This document shows positions 24,001-36,827 of a DNA stretch of 64,000 bases, in pieces (within the stretch, counting starts at the first letter, position 1; each line of letters begins with the position of its first letter). The notes beneath the pieces were generated by a model that saw nothing but the letters and a program-made list of their open reading frames with translations, made no database searches and had not been told where the DNA came from. The stretch is from Solanum dulcamara. Its lineage: Eukaryota; Streptophyta; Magnoliopsida; Solanales; Solanaceae. Position numbers and translations under genes: made by a program. The DNA is taken from NCBI RefSeq assembly GCF_947179165.1, contig NC_077239.1:30890134-30954133 (forward strand). Reading direction: 5' to 3'.

Positions 24001-24473
24001 CCTTCCTCCTACCATAGGCTGCCACGTTTCAGGTGGGGTCCATCCCCTTGCTCCATATTCTACCACGTGGCACTCTCCCTTGCTTCCTTATGACACTCTT
24101 ATTCTTCCACGTGTCACTCTCTTTTCCTCCTCGTGGGTTTATAATCTCGTCTTACTTTACGAACCTATGTAATCCTTGCTACGTAAGATTTCTAGCTTAC
24201 GTAAGTAAGTCGAGTCCTATGACTCATTATTTGGTCTCCAACTTCTTTTGAATTCTTACAATGCTATTTCCAATCTTCCCCATCATGAGGTGTCACATTC
24301 TTCTTTCCTTAGAGTTGTTTGATAGCGTTATGGACTATCCGGCTCCCATGGTAACTTCTAAGAAGCTTGAGAAGCTTTAAGAAACTTAAGAATCCTTCCA
24401 AAAACTTAAGAACCTTTCAAGAAATTTAAGAAGCTTAAGAACCTTCCAAGGTACAAAAGTACGGGGTGTAACA
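21065..24473 (-). repeat. 3' LTR of element B
   Basis: 3409 bp. On the minus strand it starts TGTTACACCCCG (24473) and ends GGGTCGTGACA (21065). It is colinear with 28486-31833. A purine-rich tract AAAGGAGGGAAGGA lies immediately upstream (24474-24487, minus), as expected for second-strand priming. Confidence 0.9.
21765..21790. repeat. Perfect 10-bp stem hairpin in LTR B
   Basis: ATATACGGTA and TACCGTATAT form a perfect inverted repeat around a 6-base spacer TAATCT. The corresponding place in the other LTR (about 29180-29205) is imperfect. It lies in a tract of repeated CATCATAT words. Confidence 0.7.
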
Positions 24474-24599
24474 TCCTTCCCTCCTTTAGAACATTCATCC
24501 TTGAATGTGAACCAAAAACCCTTCTCAAGATCTTAAACCGACCGGATAGAGAGTTTCTTTGTTCCATCGCAATAACACATATTTTTACCGACCAATCAA

Positions 24600-25030
24600 T
24601 ATCAAAGTTCCGAAGATTGGGATTACCTATAGACCTAGAGAATAGGTACGGATACTTGTGCTTTATTTCCCTTTCAGCTTCCCAGGTTATTTATTTATGA
24701 CTCTCATTTTTCCATAACACCTTAACAGAAGCTACGTCCTTAATTCACCACCCCCTACTCCGCCGATCTCAGATGGCAACCGATTGCTTCTCGTAGGATA
24801 ACTCCTCTGTGACCTGGATATCCTTTGTGGAATATACTTGGGATGGATCACCAACACACTTGCAAAGCATCGATACTTGGAAGACTAGACGTACTGCTTC
24901 CGGATCCGCTGGTAAGTCCAACTCGCAAGAAACCTTGCCTATTCGGCGGAGGGTCTGATAAGGGACAATGCATCTTGGACTAAGGTCCTCTTTCTTCCTG
25001 GATCTCATCACTTTCTCTATGGGTGACACT
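24600..25030 (-). pseudogene. Gypsy pol C-terminus: integrase end and chromodomain-like tail (element B)
   Basis: Minus frames give MRSRKKEDLSPRC, YQTLRRIGKVSCELDLPAD, FQVSMLCKCVGDPS and EELSYEK. A decayed segment with KDVASVKVLWKN and ITWEAEREIKHKYPYLF follows. This is the usual end of Tekay/Del-type polyproteins, where the chromodomain-like tail is thought to guide integration. A stop follows the EELSYEKQSVAI frame at 24769, and another stop breaks the tail. Confidence 0.75.
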
Positions 25031-25174
25031 TTTGAGAGTGCTTAATTATAACTTGAAACTCTAGAGATCGATGTCTATTATCTATGTATGACTTCTGTCG
25101 ACTCTTAGCTGCTAATACTCTCTCCCGAATAAGCTTCACCTTCTATACTTTTTATTAAACCACGTCTGGGCATA

Positions 25175-25600
25175 TTAGTCATGTTTTACTACAATCATAC
25201 CAATCAATTGGCGAATTCCACTATCCACTATACCAAGTCTCATACGGGGCCATATGGATACTAGAATGATAGTTAATATCGTAAGTACTTTTGACAGGTG
25301 GTAGGCAACTGTTCGAGCTACCTTTGGAGTCAACCGTATAGGCCCACAACATATCATCTAATATTTAGCTAGTCAGCTTAGTCTGTCTATCAGTCTGAGG
25401 GTAAAATAGTGTACGAAGACCTATATGTCTTCCCAATATTTTCGTAGACTAATCGTCGGTAGTTAACTGTAACTTGGACTCTTTCTTCTAGGACAATAGC
25501 TATGGGAAATCCATAAAGTCCTACCACCCTCTTGACCTATAATTTCATACAATCTCGGCTAAGCAGATAGTCTTTGATTGAAGGAACATGGGCTGATATT
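25175..25600 (-). pseudogene. Gypsy integrase core remnant (element B)
   Basis: Integrase inserts the DNA copy into the genome. On the minus strand, NYHSSIHMAPYETWYSG followed by a stop and WNSPIDWYD matches the conserved Tekay motif around YHSSI-MAP. Upstream, VGLYGFPIAIVLEERVQVT matches the region that normally carries the second catalytic Asp; here that position reads as part of LEER. It is disrupted and not functional. Confidence 0.65.
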
Positions 25601-26016
25601 GTTAATCTACGGATAACATTCCATATAGAATTATTGTCTAGAGAGTGCAAAGTGAGTCTTGTAGCCAAGGTTGTGTTATGGAATCTTTGGCCTCATATAT
25701 TACTTGTTGCCTTCTTTAGATGACATCAACTGATACCCTCTCCTTTTTGGGTTTTGTCTTTTTCCTATCAGAGCTGGCTACCAAGTTGTGCTGAAGTCCC
25801 CTCACACAATGACTTGTATAGCCGTTCTGTGGTTTGCCTATCATTAACTGTTATTATGTTGAAGAACTATGGCATACAAATGCGCCATCTGTTAGTAATT
25901 AGCTAATCATGCTTATTTTTCTTAAGCCCTTTTATAATTCTCTTAACGTAACTTATAACACTCTAGGTATATAATCTCGTGTCGTTGCTTCGCCGCTAGT
26001 TTGGAGTCTTCCATCT
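25601..26016. other. Degenerate interior of element B
   Basis: It lies where pol would be expected on the minus strand, but no domain is clear. Confidence 0.3.
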
Positions 26017-26135
26017 CATACGATCATAGCAGCACTAATGCACCAAATCCCACTAGAATTTCAAAGTTAAACGTGCTTGGGCGAGAATAGTACTAGGATG
26101 GGTGACCCTCCTAGGAAATCCTTATGTCACATTCC
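26017..26135 (+). pseudogene. 5S rRNA-like sequence
   Basis: About 119 bases follow plant 5S rRNA end to end: CGATCAT at the 5' side, GCACTAATGCACC, AAGTTAAACGTGCTTGGGCG, then TAGTACTAGGATGGGTGACC and a 3' end near CACATTCC. The internal control region is nearly intact (GGATGGGTGACC is exact; the A-box has one change). Other positions carry substitutions, and one extra C follows GTGACC. It is a single copy inside a retroelement interior, not part of a 5S array. Origin from 5S rDNA or from a Cassandra-type TRIM (whose LTRs carry 5S sequence) is possible. I cannot see Cassandra LTR ends. Confidence 0.8.
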
Positions 26136-28469
26136 ATTACAATCCTTGCAATAATGTGCGAAGGCACTTAACCTAGCCCAAGATTTACCTTAGCATCTTC
26201 TCGATAGTCTTCATGTTTTTCCTTGCCCTCTCTGCCCTTGTCTTACACTCGACGTTGGGATAGATCGTTTGTCCAACCATGGCTAGGTCCTATTTTTCTC
26301 TTAATACTCACCCTATCTCGTTAGTTTGGTCTAACCCATCTTGAGATCTCTCTATAACGTATCCAAAACATCTTAGCTCCTTTTATCGTGTACTTCTCAC
26401 TTGACCCTCTACTCAATATATACATATCCATAGGTTACATAACCATTCTGACACAACCTGTATAAGATAGACATAATATTTTTGTTTCCCGGCCCATCTT
26501 TCTTTACATATTGACTTCACACTAGAACTTGCTCGTGCTAACGCTATTTTGTCCTACTCTTTTCTTTTCTTCTTTTACGTACTCCTTGGTCTCCTCATTT
26601 CCTACTATAAGAGATTTTCTATTCTTTCTCCTTGCTACTTGTATGTCACCATATCAGCGACTAATGACGTTGTTTCTATATCTTAATCTTTAACCAAACA
26701 CGGCCCTACTACCCTTTACACGATCCTTAGTTTGCTTAGTCCTACGCTCTTATCGTATTCACCCATTGTGGTAGGAACCCATCCCTTAGGGTTCTACCAA
26801 TGATTCTTCGTACAGTCTCAGATACCTCGGCTACTATATTTTTATTATTGGCCTCGAGCTCTTGCTAACTCATGCCAGTATGGGATCTCACTTGAAATTT
26901 AAGCGTTTCTGTCAACATGTGATAGTGTCGGTTAATTTCATCTCCCGCGTGTATTTCTCTCATCCACTTTCCCCCTTTAGGGCATACCCATGTCATCCTC
27001 TATTTATTTTCAACCATTCACACACATATGATTCTGTTCCAATACCTTTGATATACTGCACCATGTCTACACCTTCTATTAACTCATCTATACTTTAGGT
27101 TACCCCTGTAAGAAACCTTAATACAACCATGGGGTGCTTAGAATTCTCAATAAATAGTACACAATCTAGTCCAAATACTGGTACTCAAGTCATATAACTA
27201 ATGTAGTAGTTCAGCCAAAGCCACCTTTCATTCATCCCAATCAGTACGTCACTAGTGCTTATAATCGTGTCCGATTCTCCATTCGGGGCACTTATACTCT
27301 GATGACACGTGTTTCTATCTTTGCTATAATACTATCTTCATCCCAATGAATACCACTTGTTCCTCTTAATAGACTCACAATATATCAATGGTCTTGCAGA
27401 GCTACCTCTCTCATCCTTGAGGGGTCTTACTATTTTCTATGGTGGAGGTACATATACACAATACCCCTTTTTGCTTCATGTGCTTTCATCCTTATTGTGT
27501 ACTCGATGACTCCTAATCTTACTCACAATCACATTCTTTAGTTACTTCATTACTAGGCCCTACGTACTTCCATGATGATCCTCTTTATATTCACACTATA
27601 TTCTGCTCATAGTCAATCCCGGAGGGTAATATTTCTTAACCTTTATTCATGATCCTTACTCTAGACTAATTCCACCTGGTGGAGCAAGCGTACTTAACCC
27701 CTTATCCTTCCTCGTCGTTCTCATCCTTTATACCTCGCGGCTAGTCTTAAGACATTCATATCCATTGCCAGTCTACTCACCATATCCGTATTAACCTTCT
27801 AATTACCACCCATACCGTCATTTACTTATTTCCCAAAGTCAGTTGTACTCCTATTTTAGTCGGATCTTATCATTACCGTGGATACAATCTCTCAATATAT
27901 ACTACCACCTTATATCTCATTCTCTTTTTATTTTAAAAAAAAAATCGGCAGAGTTTCCTCTATATTCCTTACTATCCCAACCCCGTATTCAGGAAATACC
28001 AATAATGCATCACAAGGACAACATATATATATTCATATCACCGCCACACAAGGCGCCCAATATCAACAATAGTATAAAATAATAGAGTACCTCGTATGTC
28101 AAACTCGAACTGCACCCGTTACACTTTTCTGTCTACTTTTCCCTTCAATTTTCAACTTTACATTTCAATCATATTTCAATCTTCTTACCTTATCCAGTAT
28201 GCCTATTTCACACCATTAATTACCTGTATACTGGGTAACTCCCAATATTATCCGTCATTTTCTTCTGTTGATATCGTTCTTCAACTGAAACTAAAGGTTA
28301 GAAAAAGGAATTCCATGTCTTATGGCTAGGCTCTATCACACGATCTTAGATATGAAAGAAAGGTAATGTCCTAAATGTCTTGTAGCCTTCTATTTATAAA
28401 TGTGGCACACAACACACCGATAAAAAAGACTCTACTAGACACGATCTGTAGACATTCCGAGGAAGGACC
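26136..28469. other. Unidentified interior of element B
   Basis: About 2.3 kb with no recognisable gag, protease or reverse transcriptase on either strand. The last part, next to the primer site, would be the element's 5' leader on the minus strand. Either it is highly mutated or it is foreign DNA. Confidence 0.35.
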
Positions 28470-28481
28470 GCTCTAATACCA
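28470..28481 (-). promoter_or_regulatory. Primer-binding site of element B
   Basis: Minus strand TGGTATTAGAGC, one base from the initiator-Met tRNA complement TGGTATCAGAGC, lies four bases from the 5' LTR end. Confidence 0.85.
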
Positions 28482-28485
28482 TTTC

Positions 28486-31400
28486 TGTCATGACCCAATC
28501 CCGTAGGCCGTAATGGGTGTCCGAACTGGACACTCGTGTGTACCCTTGCTAACTATAAGTAAACCTGTCTCCTATTTAAGTTATAGTGTGCCAACAATCA
28601 AGATAATATATAGGCCGACGAGGCTATCAAAACATATCAGCACAATGATACATACATATATATACACAACACACATACATGTCTACAGACCTCTAGGAGT
28701 AAAAAAAGTAACATAAGACGGGACAGGGCCCCCGCCGTACCCTTGAAAAAACAAATATATACATCAAGGTTCAGTACTAAAAGTTGGGCTCTGACACGAT
28801 GAAGCTCTTCTCAAACCCTCTAGATAGAATCCTAAGTTGGCGGATTGTCAAATCACGCGTCTGTACGTGCGTACATGAAACGCATCCCCCCAAAGAAGGG
28901 GAGGTCAGTACGATATATATACTGAGTATGTAAAACATAAAACATCATAAATGAGACCATAAATGAAAAAAGGATGCAGGGGACAAATATAACAATTAAT
29001 AAATTAGTGTACCTTCACCTTAGGACACGTAGTCATACACATCATCATACACTGTGCCCGGCTCGCTAAGGAACTCAGTATCATAACTATCTCATCATAT
29101 TACCATATCACCATATCCTCATCCCCTTTCGTAATGTATGTTATTTCATCAGGTCATCGTATAAGGCATCATATCATCGTATATGGCATAATATTACCGT
29201 ATATGTCATCATAGTACATCCGGTCCACTATGGGGCTCGGGTTCACAAGTGTATCCCTATATTTTCATATGCATGCCTACGTAAGTATCCGTCCCTTTAG
29301 TGAGGGACTCGGTGAAAGAGTAGTGTACATAAAGTATCGTACTCGGCCCCTTTATAGGACTCGGTGCCACTATCACATAGTAAAATATATCGAGGAACGT
29401 TCAGCCCAATCTATAATTTAAAACAATACCGAGGAACGTACCGCCCGATCCATATTTTCATCATATCATCATATGTATATGTATATATCTTGGGACTCGA
29501 TGAATAAATTTATCATATACAACATCATCGTATGCTTCAACTTCATCGTATATGATATCTCATCATCGTATACTTCATACATATATACATACCCGGCCTG
29601 GGACTCAGTGAAGAAGTCATAAAGTTGCGCACGATAACGTACCCAGCCCATCGTAGGACTCGATGAAAGAAGGATTATCGTATGCACGAGTAGAGTAGTG
29701 AGAAACCATATGCAACTAAGTCATCTCCCAAGACTCAATGAAATAGTCAAGTGAACCATCACTTGAAGACCAGGGAAGTAATTATCCGAGGTATCCTTTA
29801 GATGTTATTAGGGATTTTATCAATTAGGACCTCAGGGACCACAGGCGTGACTTATGCAATCAGACACATAGCTTATGCAATCAGAGATACAGATTATATA
29901 ATCAGAGACATTTCTTTTCTTAGAGCCTTTCAGAATAGGAGCTTATATCTCCACTTACTATTCAACATATAGATGGCTCGGGAGTAGTAATCTATCTATT
30001 TTAGGACCTTTAGTATTCAAAAGTGACTACGATTCATGAATTACATCTGAAAACTATAAATGGAATTACCTCTAAACTCATATCATACATAATTTACCTT
30101 ACCTTAAGCCCCTTTCAAAGAGAGAAATAGGCAAGCCTTATATGTACTACTTATCATCCTACAGAAGACTTAAAAGGCTATGACTCCACTTATTACAGGG
30201 GTTCTAACATCCAGAAGTGAACGAAGTTCTTGACTCATACTCAGATCTCTATGAATGGAATGATTCCCAAATTCGTATACAAATAACTTAAGGCTAAGAC
30301 ATGCCAAAAGAAAAGAAAGGGTAAGCTTTACATACCTTTTGTGGATTAACTGTAATCCAGCTCGCCTCGTTACCTCCTTGACCTATTAACATGAGAGTAA
30401 TACTGAGGTTAATAACCTTTTGCTTTAAAATTTCCAACTCTACAACCAAGTACCCATAGGAATCATTTCCTTATCCAATACCCTCGACTAGTTTGTTACT
30501 AGTTCCGAAGTTACCAAAAATCGGGCAGCATCTCCCCTATAACTTCAAAATCCCTGAGATTTCAACTCATCTACAATTTCAACAACCATACCAACAACAA
30601 CAACCAGCATCATATAGACAATTAAACCACGTCAACATTACACAATACAACTCCCAACAACTAGCTCAAAACTATGATGCCAAAATAGAGTTTTAACCTT
30701 TATTTCATAAACTCTTTAACCATACTAAACGGAGGGTCGTGTGGATGCAACAAGCAACAACCACAACCTTTTTAAAACAATTTAAATCCCTATAACAAGT
30801 AACCCAACCATCTGCACCCGCAGCACCACAACGACAACCCACTACTCGACTTCGATTTAGCTATAACGACTTCAATTTAATTTGTTTCTAACATCAAGCA
30901 TCCTTATACAATTTTTACACTTCCAACCTTATTTAAGACATTTAATATATCTCATAACATCATCATAAACTCCAATTTAAATGGTAAAACCTTACCTTGC
31001 CTGAAACTCGCCAAAACTTGCCTCAGAAGTTCCTTTAGCGCGACTAAAACTTTGTGGCTGCTTGCTAACATTTTGGTACTGATCTAAACAATATATTTAC
31101 ATTAGTAACATCTTCATAGCATCGTGGTATACCCTAGATAGTTAATTCACGGAATGGAATCGGAGACTTACCTTTCTTTCTCCTTGGCCGAACCCACTCT
31201 CTCTGTAGTTCTAGATTTTTCTTCTCTTCTTTCTTTCTCTAGAAGTCTCTTGAACTAGGAAGATAAATGACTTTCTTGTATATAGGCTACTTTAGGGGGT
31301 GACACGTGTCAAGCCCTAAGTGGTGACACGTGTTAAGACCTCATTGGGCCAGCACATCCCTTCCACCTACCATAGGCTGCCATGTGTCAGGTTGGGTCCA

Positions 31401-31833
31401 TCACCTTGCTCCAGCTGCTTCCACGTGTCACTCTCCCTTGCTTCCATGTGACACTCTTTCATGCTTCCACATGTCACTCTCTTTTCCTCTTAGTGGGTTC
31501 GTAATCTCATCTTAATTTATAAAATTATGTAATCCTTTCTACATAAGATTGGTAGCTTACGTAAGTAAGTTGAGTCGTACGACTCATTATTTGGTCTCCA
31601 ACTTCTTCCGAATTCTTACAATGCTATTTCTAATCTTCCCCATCATGAGGTGTCACATTCTCCCTTCCTTAGATTTGCTTGATAGTGTTATGGACTATCC
31701 GGCTCCCATGGTAACTTCTAAGAAGCTTGAGAAGCTTTAAGAAACTTAAGAATCCTTCTAAAAACATAAAAACCTTTCAAGAAACTTAACAAGCTTAAGA
31801 ACCTTCCAAGGTAAAAAAGTATGGGGTGTAACA
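28486..31833 (-). repeat. 5' LTR of element B
   Basis: 3348 bp, colinear with 21065-24473 and the solo LTR at 3255-6307. On the minus strand it starts TGTTACACCCCATAC and ends CATGACA, so the terminal GTGACA is altered by one transition. Confidence 0.9.
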
Positions 31834-33251
31834 TGATATGCACTAGTTTTACTTGGATATTCGGTACGTCGACGCCCTTTCTTAACTGACTGATGCCTCC
31901 GGATTTATTCTTGCTAGCTAGGCTATTTCCCTGGGAGTTTATTGGCTGGCTGGGTGGCCCTTTTTTAGGGTGTTCATGGTTTGAGGTTACTGATTACTGA
32001 TATCGCGTCTCCCTTTCTACATCAGCTTGGATGCTCACTCGACGCTACCACTACAAGGATATTATATGTTTATGTAAGATTTGGTTCGGGCCCAAGCAGT
32101 GTATATGGACTTCCCACATTCCATATGGACCCCTTCAGCCAATGCACCACTGAACTAGATGAGGGAGCCGTATGGGTCCCACTTAGAAGGTCGGGGGTTG
32201 GGGTAGGTCTATACACTTGCTACTGTTGATCGCTGAGAGACACCAATGATGTTACTGGATTTTACTATAGATTTGCACTCATTAGAATTGCTTATCACCA
32301 GTATACTTATATGGTGTGGTCCCCCAATTTTATGTTGGGTCGGGTGTATGTTTATCATTATTTGTACCTTCCGGAGGTATGGGCATCCTGTCGGTTATTG
32401 TCTGATTATACTTGCTCTTATCTCTTGTCATACTTATAGTTGGGTCCTTTGGTTGTATTGTTAGTTGGTCTACATGGTATTTGAGTTGGATTGTGGTTGG
32501 GACCTCCTGCTAGGCTAAGTCGGAATAGATCTAAGGTGATTTTGTGGTTAGAGTTGCCTGTTAGTGCTATATTTTCATTAGTAGACTCCTATGATGCCTT
32601 TTTCAGGTTAATAGGTTGTTGGATTGAGTTCAGGTGCATTCTTTGACTCGGTTCCTTTATCTATGTCTCCAGTTTCTTTGTCTTATTTTCTGTCATTATT
32701 ATGATAACTCCTGATTAGTTACTTTTGCAGTATTTACCTGTTTATATGTTAATTATAATTTCTTTATCTGTGGAGCTTAGTCGATCTATGCCTACTGAGT
32801 ACCATTCATTTGGTACTCATACTACACTTTTGCCCCTATAAATCATATTACGGGTTATCGCGGTTGATTTAGACTAGTGTGGAGCAGCTTCTGATTTGGA
32901 GATTTGGTGAGCTCCTAGCGTTCAAGGTTGTCGATTTCCATCCATGCTTAATTAAGACTAGTGTTTACTTGCTTTTGAAAACTGTCTGTACTCATATTGT
33001 ATTTATAGAATCCTTGTACTCCTGTTTTGATTTAGATACTCGATTATTGATGGATGACAGGTCTTGGGTGGTTTCTTATGTTGTTTTAGTTTCTCTCTTT
33101 CTTCTCATTATTACTTACTTTCTACTTTGTTTATTCATCTTCCGCTTGATAGCCCATTGCCTTTGGTTTCGGGATAAGGATTAAGTCTTAGACTTACCTA
33201 CTGGTGGGTATTAGCTGGTGCCATCACGGCCTAAGAAATTGGGTCGTGACA
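31834..33251 (+). mobile_element. Gypsy LTR A2, right part
   Basis: It starts at the right border of nested element B and ends GGGTCGTGACA at 33251. Near its end it matches LTR A ('tgcctactg', 'ggtactcatactacac', 'catca-ggcctaagaaat'). Joined to 18304-21064 it would give an LTR of about 4.2 kb. No primer site follows. Confidence 0.6.
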
Positions 33252-33278
33252 ATATAGTTCCTAAAGGAAATAAAGACA

Positions 33279-33575
33279 TATCACGACCCAAAATGGTCCA
33301 TGAATGGAAACCACACTTAAACTCCTAGGTGGGAGAACCAACGATAAGAACCCCAACTAATAAATATAAAAATAATGTGGAAGCTCAATTAAATACATTT
33401 TCCCAAAACCTGAAAGTCATCACTTCAAGGACATCTAATTCTAAAATACTGAGTTTGGAAATATCATAAACCAAAATAAATAAATAAATATATAACATAA
33501 TGTGTCCGAAAACTAAGAAAATCATGCTATGTCCGAGAAAATCCAACACGAACTAGAATGAATAGCTCACCCTAC
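33279..33575 (-). repeat. Third, truncated LTR end of composite C
   Basis: It matches the final ~295 bases of the LTRs at 34943 and 41903 ('cctaggtgggagaaccaa', 'aagctcaattaaatac', 'ctagaatgaatagctcac') and then jumps directly into gag sequence at about 33575. That is a deletion junction. The terminus is TATCACGACCC (plus) where the others have TGTCAC/TGTCAT. Confidence 0.8.
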
Positions 33576-34724
33576 AAGACAAAGAAGATTGAAGATAACC
33601 CCCAAAATTAGAAAAGGGCTGAGTAGTCTTTAACGAACCTCCATCTGAAACCTGCAATGAAGAATGAATAGGACGGGCCGAATAATCTCTAGAACTCTGT
33701 CCTCTAGAGTAAGAACCACTAAAATCACCTCCCTTACGAAACTTCTTGAACGTTGTCTCTTTAGCTAGGTTATCTGGATTCACCCCCTCTATCTCTATCA
33801 CAAAATCAATAATTTCCTAAAAAGATTTTGCTGAAGCAGCAACCTGTAAAGATGGAATTCGTAAATTTGACCTCAATCCCTTCACAAAGCAGTGAATCCT
33901 CTCTTCTAGACTGAAGCAAATCTGAGTAGCATATCTAGATAAGGCACGAAACTTTGCCTCATAAGCGGCAACAGACATCCTTCCCTACTATATATTCAGG
34001 AACTCATCTCTCCTCGTATCTCCCAAGGTTCGGGGAATATACTTCTCCATGAAACAGTCATAAAAGGTTGCCCAGGTCATAGGTGGTGCCTCTGTTGGTC
34101 GGCACTCAACATGAGACCGCTGCCACATATTGGCGTCTTCCTAAAATTGGTATGTCACAAACTCAACACCAAATTGCTCTACTATATCCATCTTATAAAG
34201 CAACTCATGACAATCAACAAGAAAATCATAAAAATCCTCAAATTCAGTACCCTTGAAGATCGGAGGTTTCAACTTCAAGAACTTAACAAAGAGATCATGC
34301 TGGTCACTATTCATTACCAGACCTGTAGTCAATCGAGGAAACATGCTTGTTCCCAATGAGCAGTCATGCGGGGAGCCACAACAGCTACATATTGAACTCC
34401 TAGAATATGAGATGCTAGGGGAGCTTCTCCCTGATTGGATAACCCACTGAGATAGGTGAGAACCTGGTGGATCATCTCTGGAGTAGGCTGGGGTGGTGCT
34501 TGTCTCTTATGACCCTGCTCATCCTCCATCTCAACGTCTTCTCTAGCTACCTAATCAGCTAGTGGAGGGGTCGCTGCTCTTTCCTTGGTTGGCCTAGCTG
34601 GCTGGCCCCTACCCCTGGTGGGCTTTCTCCTGCGACCTTTACCACGGCCTCTCGTTGCTACTCCTCCTCCGGCTACAGCCCTAATGGTTGGCTCAAGTGT
34701 TGTTGTTTCTCTAGTTCTAATTAT
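33576..34724 (-). pseudogene. Second gag copy of composite C
   Basis: Parallel to the gag at 40478-41684. Fragments on the minus strand are QAPPQPTPEMIHQVLTYLSG, SDQHDLFVKFLKLKPPIFKG with FEDFYDFLVDCHELLYKMD (to 34141), and VEGVNPDN-like INPDN/AKETTFKKFRKGGDFSGSYS (to 33553). The start codon is lost: the site aligned with the other copy's ATG reads ATA (34724-34722). The copy stops at the deletion junction before the zinc knuckle, so pol is absent from this unit. Confidence 0.75.
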
Positions 34725-34926
34725 CGGCGAAAATAAAGTGAAGAAGGTAAGATACCAGTTTGTATCACATAGATACCAATTGGATTAAAGTAATAGAATG
34801 AAAGAAAGAAGGAATGGAGTTTTCCTAAAGTCCCATAGTCTCTCGTAGAAAAGTAAAGGCGTCCTCGTACCGTTCCGCAAGACTCTACTCGTCCTGTCCT
34901 TCTGTGATGAGATCACCGAACCTACA

Positions 34927-34939
34927 GCTCTGATACCAA
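34927..34939 (-). promoter_or_regulatory. Primer-binding site, second unit of composite C
   Basis: Minus strand TTGGTATCAGAGC, an exact initiator-Met-type site, three bases from the LTR end at 34943. Confidence 0.9.
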
Positions 34940-34942
34940 GTT

Positions 34943-36815
34943 TGTCATGATCCAAACTGGGCCATGAGTGGCACCTATACTTAACCTCCTAGGTGGGAGA
35001 ACCAATGATACAAACCCTAACTAATAAATATGACAATAACGCGGAAGCTCAATTAAATACGTTTTCTCAAAACCTGAAAGTCATCACTTCAAGGACATTT
35101 AATTCTAAAATACTAAGTCTGGAAATATCATAAACTAAAATAAATAAATAATATAATGTGTCTGAAAACTAAGGACATCATGCCATATTCGAAAAAATCC
35201 AACACGAGCTAGAATGAATAGCTCACTCTGGAACCTAATGTGTTGGACATTGGCTAGATTTGAGGTCGAGTTGAAGTCGATGGAACATTTTATATACTCT
35301 ACAAAATAAAACAAAGAAAAATACAAGTAGGGGTCAGTATAGGACAACATGTACTGAGTAAGTATCATCGGCCGACTCAAAATAAAAATCAATATGCATA
35401 AAGTAATAACGAAAAATAAACCATAGCACTTAACAGGTGGCAACCAACAAGATCAAGATCAAGTGACAATGCAATGAACAATTACATAACCAGTCAACAA
35501 TATCAAGATCACACATGAGGACTTAGGCCTCCACATCACGCTCTTTTGGGAAATGAGTTATTGGATATTAGGTTTCATTAATTCATTTTAAGTTGTTCTC
35601 CATTAATATTATCATGCCGAAATGTGACACCCGATTCAATAATACCGTATCAGAATGTGACACCCGATCTAAATATACCATATCGGAACATGACTCCTGA
35701 TCCCAATATAATTAATTTATCATTCTTTATTATTTTATTCCACTTTATTTGCAATATTTTATCATGCCTTTTTATTCAAGACATCATTTTTGATTGGGCA
35801 ATTTTAAGATTATAGATTTCACGGTCTTGAGATTTCAGACCAATCACAACCACATATCAACCATCCAAACCACAACAATTAAATGCATAGTAAACTTCAC
35901 ACATTACTCAATGACTATCAATCACTATCAAGAGTCTATCTATGATATAGAATAAAACCATAACCTACCCCAACAGAAGAACCGAAGTAAAGCAAGTTAA
36001 TCCACCAATGTCCTTCCTTTCTTCAATGCCTCAGCCCATTTTCAATCTATCAAATATATAATATTTATAAGTAACTAGTTCGTAGACACCAATGTTATTT
36101 ATATGTTTAACCTAGACCCAACAACTCACTCAATTCTATAATCAATTTCTTAAAATCTCAAGCCTAGAGTTAAGTCTTAATTCCTCCCAATAACATAAAT
36201 TTAATGGTATTCATATAATACAATATCCTACTATTTAATTACTTACATCAATATGCCAAAATATTAGAGTAGAATATGATAAATCGAAACTACAAAATAC
36301 GTTCAATAACTGTAACTATGCAAATAACACATAGAAGAGTAACATATTGATAATAATTATATGCCATATCCTAAATCATTATGCAGTCACCAACTCTACC
36401 ATTAATCCTGCAATCAACTGATTTTTTTTAAATGTAACATATATTTATATTATCATTAATGAATAATTTGACCATCACTAAGTAAAGAATAGTTACAGAA
36501 ACATCAATTTGCAACTTACCTGAATGTTGTCGCTTGCGTGGGATGTCGCAGGTAAGTTTTCTCTATGTTCTTTCGTTTCTTTTCTACTTCATTATGTATC
36601 AAAATTAATAAACCTATCCTTTTCCTTTAATAATTGGTATAGCGTATTAAATAAATTATCAACTTACCCACTAATTAAATTAGATATTTAATTTTACCCC
36701 ACAACTAAATAACTATGGTTATCGAATAGTCCAAATACCTATTAAAAGTTTACGAAATGAGTCTTTTATAAAATAAAAATTTCTAGTTCTCAAAATGACC
36801 TAATGGGTCGTTACA
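34943..36815 (-). repeat. Middle LTR of composite C
   Basis: 1873 bp. On the minus strand it starts TGTAACGACCCATTAGG (36815) and ends CATGACA. It serves as 3' LTR of the right unit and 5' LTR of the left unit. It is colinear with 41903-43849 but 74 bp shorter, mostly because of fewer minisatellite units (35615-35707). Confidence 0.9.
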
Positions 36816-36827
36816 ACATATACCAAT

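Larger units (their letters stand above)
21065..31833 (-). mobile_element. Nested Ty3/gypsy element B (degenerate, two LTRs)
   Basis: On the minus strand it runs 5' LTR 31833-28486, primer site, a 4-kb interior without intact genes, polypurine tract, and 3' LTR 24473-21065. It sits in LTR A2 between TGAGA (21060-21064) and TGATA (31834-31838), a 4/5 match that fits an aged target duplication. The C-terminal integrase signature with a chromodomain-like tail puts it near the Tekay/Del chromoviruses (inference). The solo LTR at 3255 belongs to the same family. Confidence 0.85.

Noticed and set aside
26017..26135. A functional 5S rRNA gene
   Set aside because: It is a single copy with several substitutions and an extra base, inside a retroelement and outside any 5S array.
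13566..33251. LTRs at 13566 and 18304 as the two ends of one element
   Set aside because: They match only in blocks and are far too diverged to be partners, and the outer flanks (TCTTT and ATATA) do not form a target duplication.
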